Shown here: one piece after another, positions 20,848 through 29,120 of the stretch
Position numbering within the stretch: position 1 is the first letter of the stretch
How the letters are laid out: each line of letters opens with the position of its first letter
NCBI RefSeq assembly: GCF_001189845.1
Contig: NZ_LFLZ01000024.1
Location: 56,807 to 120,806, forward strand
Source of the DNA: Bradyrhizobium tropiciagri
GTDB taxonomy: Bacteria > Pseudomonadota > Alphaproteobacteria > Rhizobiales > Xanthobacteraceae
Reading direction: 5' to 3'
Length of the DNA: 64,000 nt
Notes under the pieces: model-generated
The model's database searches: none
What the model was told of the DNA's origin: nothing
What the model saw: the letters and a program-made list of their open reading frames with translations, nothing else
Made by a program: the position numbers and the translations under genes

Positions 20848-21655
20848 GATCAAGTTCCGGATCGGCAAAGACGGCTTGTTGGATCTTTTGCTCCAACTCG
20901 GCGAAAGCCGTCGTGCCGCGAGTGCGGCTTCCCGGCGGGACATCAAATGTCGCGGCCAGTCGCCCCGGATGAGGTGTCAGGGCGAGGATGCGGGTCCCGA
21001 CCCGGATCGCCTCGTCGATGCCATGTGTCACAAATAATGCCGTACTGCCGGTCTCTTCGCAAAGCTTGAGCAACTCGTCCTGCATCTGACGCCGCGTCAG
21101 GGCATCCAGCGCGGCGAAGGGTTCATCCATCAGCAGCAGCGCCGGCTCCAGTGCGAAGGCGCGCGCGATTGCGACGCGCTGCTTCATTCCGCCCGACAAC
21201 GTGTGAGGAAAGGCATCGACGAAGTTTTTCAATCCGACCCGCTTGAGCCAACCGCGGGCCACAGCCTCCGCCTCCCGGCGGGAAAGTGATCTGCCCCGCT
21301 CCAAAGCATAACGCACATTGCCCAGCACGGTGCGCCAAGGCAGCAACTGGTCGAATTCCTGGAACACCGTCATCCGGTCGGGACTGGGGGCTCCGATCGG
21401 TTCCCCATTTATCCGAATCTCTCCAGTGCTCGGCTTGAGAAAGCCGCCGACCGCTCGGAGTAGCGTGGACTTGCCGCAGCCCGACGGACCCAGCAGAACA
21501 AGCCGCTCGCCTGTCGAAAGCGCGAGGCTGACATCTTCGACCGCAGTCAAGGTGCCGTCGCGCGTCGGATAGCTGATGCTGACGCGATCCAGCGTGAGCA
21601 ACGTCGGAGACGCGGCATCGCCGGCGAGGTCGGCCAATCGGGGAGCGACGTTCAT
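20840..21655 (-). CDS. Sulfonate-type ABC transporter ATP-binding protein (SsuB/TauB-like)
   Basis: Nucleotide-binding subunit, 271 residues: Walker A GPSGCGKS, Q-loop FQEFDQLLPW, signature LSGGMKQR, Walker B LLLMDEPFAALD, H-loop FVTHG where the usual D is replaced by G. The Q-loop FQEFDQLLPW differs from the FQE/DxxLFPW form in the other ATPases of the window. One base separates it from the end of the SBP gene upstream. Confidence 0.92.
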   Translation of the reverse strand: MNVAPRLADLAGDAASPTLLTLDRVSISYPTRDGTLTAVEDVSLALSTGERLVLLGPSGCGKSTLLRAVGGFLKPSTGEIRINGEPIGAPSPDRMTVFQEFDQLLPWRTVLGNVRYALERGRSLSRREAEAVARGWLKRVGLKNFVDAFPHTLSGGMKQRVAIARAFALEPALLLMDEPFAALDALTRRQMQDELLKLCEETGSTALFVTHGIDEAIRVGTRILALTPHPGRLAATFDVPPGSRTRGTTAFAELEQKIQQAVFADPELDHG

Positions 21656-21656
21656 G

Positions 21657-22664
21657 TCAGCTTCCCGGTTTGTCCCCGAGCCCGGACCAGAACAAGTCCC
21701 GCCACGACGCTGGCGCCTGCTTGATCAAGCCGACCTTGGCCTCGAAATCCGCGAACTTCTGGGCGGCTTCCGGAGCGGTTGTGAAATTGACGTCCTTGTC
21801 GCGAATGATGCTCTCGACGAAGTCAGGAGCGAGCTTCGAGCCCTCGGCCTTGATGTAGAGCGCGGCCGCATCTTTCGGGTTCGCCTTGATCCATTCGTTG
21901 GCACGATCGAGACCGCGAACGAAAGCCTGGATCGTCTTCGGATTGTCGTTGACGAACTTCGTGGTGGAGTAAACCACGTTGAAGGTGTGCGGACCGCCGA
22001 GGACATCGTAGCTGTTGAGGACCTGATGCACCTTGCCGCTCGCCAGCTGCTGCTGTGAGAACGGTGGTGAAGTGAAGTGCGCCGTGATCTCGGAATGTCC
22101 CGACAGGATTTGGGCGGTGGCGTCCGGATGAGGCATGCTGACGGTGAGTTCGTCGAGCTTGTCGTATTTGCCGAAGGCCTTGTCGGCCGCCATCTGGAGG
22201 ATGATCGGCTGGAAGCCGACCTTGACCGATGGAAGCGCGATCCGATCCTTCTCGGTGAAATCCGCAATTGTCTTGATGTCTGGGTTGTTGGTGGTCAGGA
22301 TGTTGGCCATCGATCCCAGCGCCGCCACGCCGATGATCTTGGGGGTTGTCCGCGTCTTGTCCCAGGTCAGGATCATCGGCGTGATGCCCGCCGTCGCGAA
22401 ATCAAGCCCACCGGAAATAAGTGCCTCGTTCATCGCCGCTGCACCGGACAGCCGAAGCCATTCGATCTTCGGCGGCGCGACGCCGAGTGCTTTCGCTTCT
22501 TGCTCGATCAGTCCCTTTTCGCTGGCGACAATGAGCGGAAGATAGGCAATCCCGAATTGCTGCGCGATGCGAAGTTGATCGGTTTCCGCGCGGACGCCAT
22601 TGGCGCCGCTTGCGAGCGCGATCAACGCGAGGGCGGCAGCACGTAGAAGCATCGATGTATTCAT
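21657..22664 (-). CDS. Sulfonate/nitrate-type ABC substrate-binding protein
   Basis: SBP of 335 residues from ATG 22664, with a Sec signal peptide ending near GVRAETD. First-lobe motif QQFGIAYLPLIVASEKGLIEQ and GGLDFATAGITPMIL are typical of the SsuA/NrtA/TauA group. First gene of the minus-strand operon. A long palindrome lies 80-115 bases upstream and a matching nine-base site lies closer to the start, pointing to specific transcriptional control. Confidence 0.88.
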   Translation of the reverse strand: MNTSMLLRAAALALIALASGANGVRAETDQLRIAQQFGIAYLPLIVASEKGLIEQEAKALGVAPPKIEWLRLSGAAAMNEALISGGLDFATAGITPMILTWDKTRTTPKIIGVAALGSMANILTTNNPDIKTIADFTEKDRIALPSVKVGFQPIILQMAADKAFGKYDKLDELTVSMPHPDATAQILSGHSEITAHFTSPPFSQQQLASGKVHQVLNSYDVLGGPHTFNVVYSTTKFVNDNPKTIQAFVRGLDRANEWIKANPKDAAALYIKAEGSKLAPDFVESIIRDKDVNFTTAPEAAQKFADFEAKVGLIKQAPASWRDLFWSGLGDKPGS

Positions 22665-22686
22665 TCTGTGGTCTTCTGAGTTTCCG

Positions 22687-22695
22687 TTGGTCCAA
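22687..22695. promoter_or_regulatory. TTGGTCCAA box upstream of the importer operon
   Basis: Nine-base symmetric sequence TTGGTCCAA, 23 bases before the SBP start codon. The identical nine bases occur 64 bases further upstream inside the long palindrome at 22745-22778. Two identical boxes in one promoter region suggest a regulator bound at two sites. The regulator is unknown. Confidence 0.45.
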
Positions 22696-22744
22696 GCGGC
22701 ACGTCGCGCTTCTGCACGCCCTTTTGGCCACACTTCAGGAAATG

Positions 22745-22778
22745 CTGCAATTGGTCCAATGGATTGGACGAATTGCAG
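22745..22778. promoter_or_regulatory. 34-base palindrome, candidate operator
   Basis: Left arm CTGCAATTGGTCCAAT (22745-22760) and right arm ATTGGACGAATTGCAG (22763-22778) are inverted copies matching at 15 of 16 positions around a GG centre. There is no following T-run, so a terminator is unlikely. Its location 81 bases upstream of the minus-strand SBP start fits an operator for a dimeric regulator. The adjacent XRE-cupin regulator is one candidate binder, by position only. Confidence 0.6.
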
Positions 22779-23151
22779 CGGCTCTAGGAATTTTTCGTTG
22801 AGGTGCAGTTGGCGAGATCGTTGTTCTCCAATTCGCCTGCTACGGAGAAATCAGTTCTTTGTGGGATAGCGCCCCCTTTGATGAAGGTGTCTACGTCGGG
22901 GGCGGTATGGTGGGAGCGTCGCAATCAAAGGTCTCCTACCCAATCGGCGTTCGCCGGCACAATTGCCAGTGTGCCGGTTGCGGCGCGTTTCGAGCGAAAG
23001 GAGTCGGTTGCTATTGGAAGCACGGACGTGAGAAGTCTTTGCTACCTGACCGAACTTTACAGAGCGCGTGTTGTTTTGTTTGACAACCGCTTGTCGGGAG
23101 CCGGGGTCCAACTAGGATATCAAGGACGGCAATCGAACGCGGGCAGAGCAG

Positions 23152-23367
23152 GTGACAGAAGCCTTGAATTCAGCGCGGATCATTGATCTGGACGCCTATC
23201 GATCAATGCGGCGGAGGCAGCAGCCTGCGACATCTGCCGGACAGTGGCAAAACGCCACCTTCAGTCCTTCCTTTGGCGCGATGCAGCTTTTTTGGCTCTG
23301 GCCGGCCTGGGTGTGGGTGCCGATGGCGGTACCGGCGACATCCGCTGTGCACTGGGATGCTTTATGA
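23152..23367 (+). CDS. Small hypothetical protein coupled to the XRE-cupin regulator
   Basis: Seventy-one codons from GTG 23152, ending in an ATGA overlap with the start of the XRE-cupin regulator gene, which suggests a translated leader or a real small protein. The N terminus contains RIIDLDAYRSMRRR, a style seen in small alphaproteobacterial proteins. The C-terminal half is tryptophan-rich (MQLFWLWPAWVWVPM) and could form one short membrane segment. No function recognised. Start uncertain. Confidence 0.45.
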   Translation: MTEALNSARIIDLDAYRSMRRRQQPATSAGQWQNATFSPSFGAMQLFWLWPAWVWVPMAVPATSAVHWDAL

Positions 23368-23987
23368 GCGACGGTAACGTCGCTTCTTCATTAGACGCCA
23401 CCCCGTCACCCGGCGCGGAGCAGGATCTGCCTGTCGTCCTCGGGCGCAATCTGCGGCGCCTGCGAACGAGCCGCGGCCACTCGCTGGAGCGGCTAGCCAA
23501 GCAGTCCGGCGTCAGCCGCGCGATGCTTGGACAGATCGAAACCGGAAAGAGCGTTCCGACCATTGCGCTGCTGTGGAAGGTTGCGAACGCACTGCACGTT
23601 CCGTTCGCCAATCTGTTGCAGGCGGATGTCGCGCGAGGCCCGGTTGTGCTCCGCCAAAGCGATGCCAAGCTGCTCTCATCGAGCCAGGGACAGTTCACGT
23701 CTCGCGCGTTGTTTCCGTTCGATGGCAGCCATCAGGTCGAATTCTACGAGCTCAGAATAGGTCCGCTGCATCGTGAGAGCGCCGAAGCGCATGCGCCCGG
23801 CACCCGTGAAAACCTGTTCGTGGCGAAGGGCGTCGTGGAGATCGCTGCCGGCTCCGACAAGCCGCAGACATTGACGGAAGGCGACGCGATCGTCTTCGAG
23901 GCCGATGTTCCGCATGTCTACAAGAATCTAGTAGCCAGCGAGGCAGTGCTCTACCTCGTCATGACCTATGCCGACGACGCGATCTGA
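23364..23987 (+). CDS. XRE-family transcriptional regulator with C-terminal cupin domain
   Basis: Regulator of 207 residues. N-terminal helix-turn-helix at residues 22-77 with LGRNLRRLRTSRGHSLERLA, SGVSRAMLGQIETGKSVPTI and a typical FANLL end. The C-terminal cupin (about 120-200) has ENLFVAKGVVEIAAG and DAIVFEADVPHVYKN. Proteins of this build usually sense a small ligand in the cupin and repress or activate adjacent transport or catabolic genes. It faces away from the SBP-ATPase-permease operon, with the palindrome at 22.75 kb in between, so it is a plausible regulator of that operon. A strong terminator follows directly. Confidence 0.88.
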   Translation: MSDGNVASSLDATPSPGAEQDLPVVLGRNLRRLRTSRGHSLERLAKQSGVSRAMLGQIETGKSVPTIALLWKVANALHVPFANLLQADVARGPVVLRQSDAKLLSSSQGQFTSRALFPFDGSHQVEFYELRIGPLHRESAEAHAPGTRENLFVAKGVVEIAAGSDKPQTLTEGDAIVFEADVPHVYKNLVASEAVLYLVMTYADDAI

Positions 23988-23993
23988 AACGAA

Positions 23994-24018
23994 AAAGGGC
24001 CGGCAGTGCCGGCCCTTT
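23994..24018. terminator. Bidirectional rho-independent terminator
   Basis: Perfect 11-base-pair stem (AAAGGGCCGGC / GCCGGCCCTTT) with the three-base loop AGT, seven bases after the regulator stop codon. A-run on the left and T-run on the right let it act in both directions between the convergent regulator and methionine-rich genes. Confidence 0.85.
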
Positions 24019-24047
24019 GGCAAACGCAGCGCAAGCCGGTCGAGGTC

Positions 24048-24353
24048 TCAGGCCTTCATCGGCATGCACGTCATCATCATGCCGCCGCAGCCAATCATCA
24101 TGGGCATGCCCATCTGCATCATGTTCATCATGCTCTCGCAGCACTTCATGAACATGTCCTTCATGGCCGGATCCATCGGCATCATCTCGCAGGTCATGCC
24201 GGTGGGGGTCATGGTGCACTTCATCTGACAGGCCATCATCGGCATGCCCATCATGGGCATGTTCATCATCGGCATCATTCCGCCGGCCATCGTGGGGTTC
24301 ATCATCCCGCCCATCATCATTGGCATGGGCATCATCTGCATCGCGGTGTTCAT
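24048..24353 (-). CDS. Methionine-rich (43 of 101 residues) protein
   Basis: Protein of 101 residues of which about 43 are methionine and seven are cysteine. Short MxxM, MMxM and MP repeats run throughout, interspersed with cysteine-containing motifs (ACQMKC, TCEMM, KCCE, IGCGG, TCMP). A good ribosome-binding site GGAGA lies six bases before the ATG, so translation is credible despite the composition. It has no signal peptide. Methionine/cysteine clusters bind Cu(I) or Ag(I) in known proteins, so cytoplasmic copper binding is one reading. In a sulfur-acquisition region a sulfur-reserve or methionine-sink role is another. Both are inference. No homologue recognised by name. Confidence 0.75.
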   Translation of the reverse strand: MNTAMQMMPMPMMMGGMMNPTMAGGMMPMMNMPMMGMPMMACQMKCTMTPTGMTCEMMPMDPAMKDMFMKCCESMMNMMQMGMPMMIGCGGMMMTCMPMKA

Positions 24354-24844
24354 CGTCGTTCTCCAAGGTCAGAGCAGGGCGTGCTCAATTTCGTCACCGT
24401 TGTAGATAGAGTGCGGTGCGATATTGGAGAATAGGGAAAGTTTCATCTCATTCGCTTTCGTCTGAGAAAATGGAAGCGGAGCGAGATGCTGCGGCGAGAC
24501 GTCCAATATAGCGGATTTCCATCCGACAAATTGGAGGAGCTCGGACTGAGCCGGATGCCGCGACCTGATTGGAGCCATCCACGACCAGCCTGATCCTGTC
24601 GAGAACGCTGTCGATTCGCCGCGAGGCTGCAGATGACGGCATCTGATGCTGTTCTTGTCCCGGCGTGGTTCAGAGCAGACGCCATCCACGTTGCGTGCGA
24701 TTGCGGACGAGACTCAGAGAGGCGATTTCATTTGCATCGTCTCGACGCGTTACCCGGTTGTTGCAGAGGCTTAGGCATCTTTGAAAAGACTATCTTGCCG
24801 CCGGCGCCTAGCATGTCACGAGTTTGCAATCGTGAGTGCATGCC
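24354..24844. other. Non-coding gap
   Basis: About 490 bases between the methionine-rich gene and the 2-hydroxyacid dehydrogenase. Only short open frames without ribosome-binding sites or recognisable protein features. The promoters of both divergent genes must lie here; I could not pick out a convincing operator. Confidence 0.5.
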
Positions 24845-25837
24845 ATGAACACGCCTCGTATCGACAGCGGTCGCGCGTCCACCGGCGTGCGATCGCCGAT
24901 CATCATCAACCAGCTTGGAGCCGAAGTTCGCGCGTCGCTGATCGACCACTGGTCCCGCCCGCTGATCATCGACCATCCCGCCGAGCGTCCGGCCTGGGAC
25001 ATCGCACCGGAAGCCGACGTGTTGTTGACTCGTCCGGCCGCAGGCTGGAGCAAGGCGCCGGCGGAGAAGCCGAGGGGGTGGCCATACGGCCTGCGCTGGA
25101 TCCAGACTGCGTCGACGGGCGTCGACTTCTTTCCGGAATGGCTGCTCGATGGCCCGGTGGTTACGGTTGGGCGCGGCATCTCCGCCGACGCCATTTCTGA
25201 ATATGTCCTGGCGGCAATCCTCGGTTTTGCCAAGCGGCTTCATGACGTGCGTCCACGCAGTCGCGCGGAGTGGAAGATCACGCCGCTCGGTTCGCTTGCC
25301 GGCAAAACGGTTGGAATCGCGGGATTTGGTGCGATCGGACACGCTGTCGCCGAGCGTTTGAAGCCATTCGGTGTTCAGATCAGGGTGTTGCGGCGCTCAT
25401 CGTGGCCGTATGCCATCCCGGGCATTCTTCCGGTCGACGATGTCGAGGCGCTGGTCGCAGCCTCCGACCATCTCGTCATCGCACTGCCGGCAACGCCGAA
25501 GACGGTGCATTTGATCAACGCCGAGGTCCTGGCGCACGCGAAGCAATCGTTGCACCTGATCAACGTGGCGCGCGGCCGGATCATCGATCAGCAAGCCCTG
25601 CTGCGTGCGCTCGACAACGGGCAACTGGCGGGCGCCACGCTCGATGTCACGGATCCAGAGCCGCCGCCGGAGGGGGATCCGATCTACCTTCACCCGAAGG
25701 TCGTCCTGACCCCGCACGTGTCCTGGACCGGCGCGGACGATATCAAGCGGCTGACCGACAAAACGCTGGTCAACCTCGATGCCTACGCGCATGGCGCGCC
25801 GCTGGCCGACGTCTTTGACAAGAAACTCGGATACTAA
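24845..25837 (+). CDS. D-isomer-specific 2-hydroxyacid dehydrogenase
   Basis: NAD(P)-dependent dehydrogenase of 330 residues. Nucleotide-binding motif GIAGFGAIGHAVAERL near residue 158, catalytic arginine in NVARGRIID, acidic residue in DVTDPEPPPEGDP and catalytic histidine in LTPHVSWTG. It reduces a 2-keto acid or oxidises a 2-hydroxy acid in the cytoplasm. The N-terminal part is diverged from SerA-type enzymes, as in phosphonate- or glyoxylate-type relatives. A GTG nine bases upstream (24836) is an alternative start. It is followed 16 bases later by a class II aldolase, suggesting joint processing of a small hydroxy acid left after desulfonation; for example a sulfolactate-like substrate. 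That last point is speculation. Confidence 0.87.
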   Translation: MNTPRIDSGRASTGVRSPIIINQLGAEVRASLIDHWSRPLIIDHPAERPAWDIAPEADVLLTRPAAGWSKAPAEKPRGWPYGLRWIQTASTGVDFFPEWLLDGPVVTVGRGISADAISEYVLAAILGFAKRLHDVRPRSRAEWKITPLGSLAGKTVGIAGFGAIGHAVAERLKPFGVQIRVLRRSSWPYAIPGILPVDDVEALVAASDHLVIALPATPKTVHLINAEVLAHAKQSLHLINVARGRIIDQQALLRALDNGQLAGATLDVTDPEPPPEGDPIYLHPKVVLTPHVSWTGADDIKRLTDKTLVNLDAYAHGAPLADVFDKKLGY

Positions 25838-25853
25838 GCAAGGAGCCCCGAGA

Positions 25854-26636
25854 ATGAACCAGATCGTCGAGAAACCGAAGAAGTACTCCCTGGTCGAGCG
25901 CGTGCCGGCAGCTTCGTTCGAAGAGGAAAGGCTGCATCGCAAGCAGCGTCTCGCGGCAACCTTCCGGCTGTTTTCGCGCTACGGGTTCGATCAGGGCCTC
26001 GCCGGGCACGTCACCGTGCGTGACCCCGAGTTTCCGGACCGCTTCTGGATCAATCCGCTGTCGAAACATTTCGGTCAGATCAAGGTCTCGGACCTTCAAC
26101 TGGTTGATCATGACGGCAACATTCTGATTGGCGACAAGCCGATCAACCAGGCGGGTTTCGTGATTCATTCGGCGATCCACGCCGCGCATCCGGAGGTCAT
26201 CGCGGCCGCTCATACGCACTCGACTTACGGCAAGGCATGGTCGGCGCTCGGCCGGTTGCTCGATCCGCTCACCCAGGACTCCTGCGCCTTCTACGAAGAT
26301 CATGCGCTGTTCGATCCGTTCTCCGGTGTCGTATTGGAGGCGGAGGAAGGTCGGAAGATCGCGGAGGCGCTGGGATCCAAGAAGGCCGTGATCCTGCAGA
26401 ACCACGGTCTGTTAACGGTCGGCCCCACGATCGAGGCCACCGCTTGGTGGTACATCGCGATGGATAACGCCACTCGCGCACAATTGCTCGCCGAAGCGGC
26501 CGGCACGCCGAAGCCAATCCCCCATGAGGTAGCGAAGCTGACGGCCGGTCAGGTCGGCACGCACAAAGGCGGCTACTTCAGTTTCCAGCCCCTGTGGGAC
26601 TGGATCACCGAGGCCGAGCCGGATCTCTTCAACTAG
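25854..26636 (+). CDS. Class II aldolase/adducin family protein
   Basis: Metal-dependent aldolase-fold protein of 260 residues; ATG 25854 with AAGGAG eight bases upstream. Zinc-ligand motif AAAHTHSTYGKAWSALG near residue 118 and third histidine in QNHGLLTVG near residue 183. The early motif FDQGLAGHVTVRD with FWINPLSKHF is common in the class II aldolase family (fuculose-phosphate aldolase, decarboxylases). Cotranscribed with the preceding dehydrogenase. Substrate unknown. Confidence 0.88.
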   Translation: MNQIVEKPKKYSLVERVPAASFEEERLHRKQRLAATFRLFSRYGFDQGLAGHVTVRDPEFPDRFWINPLSKHFGQIKVSDLQLVDHDGNILIGDKPINQAGFVIHSAIHAAHPEVIAAAHTHSTYGKAWSALGRLLDPLTQDSCAFYEDHALFDPFSGVVLEAEEGRKIAEALGSKKAVILQNHGLLTVGPTIEATAWWYIAMDNATRAQLLAEAAGTPKPIPHEVAKLTAGQVGTHKGGYFSFQPLWDWITEAEPDLFN

Positions 26637-26726
26637 GGCGTACGGTTCACGCCGGCGGGCTCGCGGCGAGTTCATCGCGGCGCCGGCTGGCGCGGAGGTT
26701 CTGATCGTCAAGGCAAGGGGGCAGCA

Positions 26727-26927
26727 TTGGGCTCGCGACCGGAAATAGCCGCCAGAGATCAATCCCGGCTGGGCAGTGATCGCCTTTGGACGGCAGCCGA
26801 AAAATACAAGCTTAGAGGCTTGGCAAAGGCGAATATGCCCGTCGAGAAGATCGCGCGAAGCTTGAACCGAAACGTCGCGTCGACAGTTGCGGCTGCCGCG
26901 AGGCTTGGCGTCACGTTGAGCGATTGA
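26727..26927 (+). CDS. Small helix-turn-helix-like hypothetical protein
   Basis: Sixty-six codons from TTG 26727, with AAGGGGG six bases upstream. The segment LWTAAEKYKLRGLAKANMPVEKIARSLNR resembles a short Myb/SANT- or GcrA-like DNA-binding helix-turn-helix, followed by ASTVAAAARLGVTLSD. Similar small proteins occur in rhizobia, but I cannot name a family. TTG start and short length keep confidence moderate. Confidence 0.5.
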   Translation: MGSRPEIAARDQSRLGSDRLWTAAEKYKLRGLAKANMPVEKIARSLNRNVASTVAAAARLGVTLSD

Positions 26928-27167
26928 AGCGTGGACTTCACCCCACGGCCCAGCAATCGGCCGCGCCTTGTTGACCCGATGGCTTGCCCACCAGCAGGCA
27001 TGAGCTGCGCGATGATCGGTATGGTTCCGACTGAAAGCGCTTCCATTCGCGACATGACTTCGTCGTGGTCCACAAGAACTTGGAAATTCCATTTCCTTGA
27101 CGGGCGAGCCTCGCGCTGATTCCATCTGGCAGGTGACCGTGCTTTCATAATCGAAGGATGTCGCGCC

Positions 27168-27761
27168 ATGTCGACGCCCAGCGCCACGTTCCAGGAAGTC
27201 GTTTCGGCCAACGGCAAATACGCTGCCGCGTTCGGTGACAAGGAAAAGCTCGCACTGCCGCCGGCGCGACGCTTTGCGATCCTGACCTGTATGGACGCGC
27301 GGCTTGACCCGGCAAAGTATGCTGGACTTGCCGAGGGCGACGCTCATGTCATCCGCAATGCGGGAGGACGCGCATCCGATGACGCGATCCGCTCGCTCGT
27401 GATCTCGCACAAGTTGCTCGGAACGAATGAATGGTTCGTCATCCATCATAGCGATTGCGGGATGCAATTGTTCACCAACGAGGTCATCAGCGACCTCCTG
27501 GCGGATGATCTGGGCACCGCGCAGTTCGATGGCAAGAAATGGTCGAATCCAAAACACGAAGGCGGTTCGGTCGCGGGCAAGTTCGTTCACTGGCATACGT
27601 TCGAGGACAACGCCAGGAGCGTGCTCGAGGATGTGCAGCGGATCAGGAGCCATCCCCTGGTGCCGAAGCAAATTCCGATCTACGGGTTTATCTACGACGT
27701 GAAGACCGGCCGTCTCAACGAAGTCGTCGAGGCGACGGCAGCCGGTCGGCCAGCCGTTTAG
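27168..27761 (+). CDS. Beta-carbonic-anhydrase-like protein (possible COS/CS2 hydrolase relative)
   Basis: Protein of 197 residues with the beta-carbonic anhydrase zinc site: cysteine and the Asp-Arg dyad in LTCMDARLDP near residue 41, and His-Cys in IHHSDCGM near residue 92. The NAGGRASDDAIRSL segment is as in this family. The short CMDAR ... HHSDCG form is the class that includes carbonyl sulfide and carbon disulfide hydrolases as well as small CAs. In a sulfur-scavenging region hydrolysis of COS or CS2 is worth considering, but ordinary CO2 hydration is the default. Stands alone, with 240 bases upstream that I cannot assign. Confidence 0.85.
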   Translation: MSTPSATFQEVVSANGKYAAAFGDKEKLALPPARRFAILTCMDARLDPAKYAGLAEGDAHVIRNAGGRASDDAIRSLVISHKLLGTNEWFVIHHSDCGMQLFTNEVISDLLADDLGTAQFDGKKWSNPKHEGGSVAGKFVHWHTFEDNARSVLEDVQRIRSHPLVPKQIPIYGFIYDVKTGRLNEVVEATAAGRPAV

Positions 27762-27782
27762 GCGCAGCGAATATCTGGTGCA

Positions 27783-28097
27783 ATGCCTGTCACCCAACGC
27801 ATTTCTGTCATCGGTTTGCCGCGCCATTTTGCGCCGGACCTCGGCGTGTTCGTCATCGAGACGGAGGGGGCGCGAAGGCTGGCATTCGAGGCGGTAAGCC
27901 GTGAGGACGCGGAAGCGATAACGCGAGCAAACTGGTTCGTCTTGGCGCTTGGCAGCTTTTGCTCACGGCGACGTCATGCGGAGAGCGCCGAAAGCCGTTT
28001 GCGGGTCGCGACGGATCCGGAGATTGCAATCTTTCGTGAGAGGGCCACAGAGTTCGCCGGCGAGGCGGCCGACGTCTTCGTTGCCTGTCTTGATTGA
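27783..28097 (+). CDS. Hypothetical protein
   Basis: One hundred and four codons starting 21 bases after the carbonic-anhydrase-like gene. The sequence has a mixed, protein-like composition (PDLGVFVIETEGARRLAFEAV, REDAEAITRANWFVLALGSF, ERATEFAGEAADVFVACLD) but no family I recognise and no clear ribosome-binding site. Possible downstream partner of the carbonic-anhydrase-like gene. Confidence 0.4.
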   Translation: MPVTQRISVIGLPRHFAPDLGVFVIETEGARRLAFEAVSREDAEAITRANWFVLALGSFCSRRRHAESAESRLRVATDPEIAIFRERATEFAGEAADVFVACLD

Positions 28098-28307
28098 GAG
28101 CGGCGAGATTTCGCTTCGCGGGACGTCAAGCGTGCTCCGGCTGCAAAGAGAAGCAATTGCCCTCTGCGTGTCGAGTTTTGGTGCGTCACATGCGTGGACG
28201 GGAAATCTTTGGTGAATGGTGACGCTGACGTTCGTGCGCCGGGGCGATAGTATCACAACCAGAAAGCTGTCGCGGTATCTCCCGCGAGCAAACGTGGAGT
28301 AGCGATC

Positions 28308-29120
28308 ATGGCGCTCGACGGACCCATCTTTCCTCGCAATCTCACCGCGAAACTGCATTACCTCAAGCGCGGCCGTGAGAAGCCGACCTTTTATCGTATC
28401 GAGCCACCCCCTGGCGTACCGCAATGGAATGGTATCGACGATGAGCGTGAGGTGACGATCGAGGACGTGCGGGGGCGTGAGTCGGAATTCTCGCTCGATC
28501 GTAACGGTTTCTCGCTGGTCAACGCGCCTACCGCCGTTGCCAACTTTTACGACTCGGAAGAAATCAAGCGCGTTTACTACCCCGAAGTTGAGCAATTGCT
28601 GCGCGACGCTGTCGGCGCCAGCCGCGTATTCATCTTCGACCACAACGTGCGCAATGCGAACGTTCCTGGTCTTGCGCCGCCATCCCGGCAGGTCCACAAC
28701 GATCATACCGTCAACTCTGCGCCGCGGCGGGTCCACGATCACCTCGGAGCTGAGGCGGACGAACTGCTGAAGCATCGATTTGGGATCGTCAATGTATGGC
28801 GACCGCTGCGCGGTCCGGTATTGGATTCACCGCTGGCGCTGTGCGACGCGCGATCATTCACGGATGATGATCTGATTCCCAGCGATCTCGTCTACGCTCA
28901 TGTTCGTGGCGAAACGTCTCGAGTAGAATACAAACCGAACCATCGCTGGTACTATTTTTCCGAGATGCAGACCGACGAGGCGCTATTGATCCGGATTCAT
29001 GACAGCGCCAATGATGGTCGTGCGCGGCTATCGTTCCACACCTCTTTCGAAAATCCGCTCGCACCCGGTGCGCCGCCGCGTGAGAGCATTGAGGTCCGCG
29101 CTTTGGTCTTTTTTGGATAG
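28308..29120 (+). CDS. CmcJ/AsaB/NvfI-family putative non-heme iron oxygenase
   Basis: Protein of 270 residues related to CmcJ of cephamycin biosynthesis and fungal AsaB/NvfI-type enzymes. The iron-site pattern QVHNDHT near residue 126 and the C-terminal RLSFHTSFENP ... PRESIEVRALVFF block are characteristic. These proteins are Fe(II)/2-oxoglutarate-type or related oxygenases acting on varied small molecules. In this window it is monocistronic, with no biosynthetic genes nearby, so a catabolic substrate such as a sulfonate or sulfate ester is possible by analogy with TauD-like enzymes, but that is inference. Confidence 0.82.
   Translation: MALDGPIFPRNLTAKLHYLKRGREKPTFYRIEPPPGVPQWNGIDDEREVTIEDVRGRESEFSLDRNGFSLVNAPTAVANFYDSEEIKRVYYPEVEQLLRDAVGASRVFIFDHNVRNANVPGLAPPSRQVHNDHTVNSAPRRVHDHLGAEADELLKHRFGIVNVWRPLRGPVLDSPLALCDARSFTDDDLIPSDLVYAHVRGETSRVEYKPNHRWYYFSEMQTDEALLIRIHDSANDGRARLSFHTSFENPLAPGAPPRESIEVRALVFFG

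Noticed and set aside
22803..23186. Plus-strand frame of 127 codons upstream of the XRE regulator
   Set aside because: No ribosome-binding site, no recognisable protein features; overlaps the better supported 71-codon frame.
23959..24434. His/Asp-rich frames overlapping the methionine-rich gene
   Set aside because: Out-of-frame readings of the ATG-rich repeats (CAT/GAC codons); the methionine frame has the ribosome-binding site.
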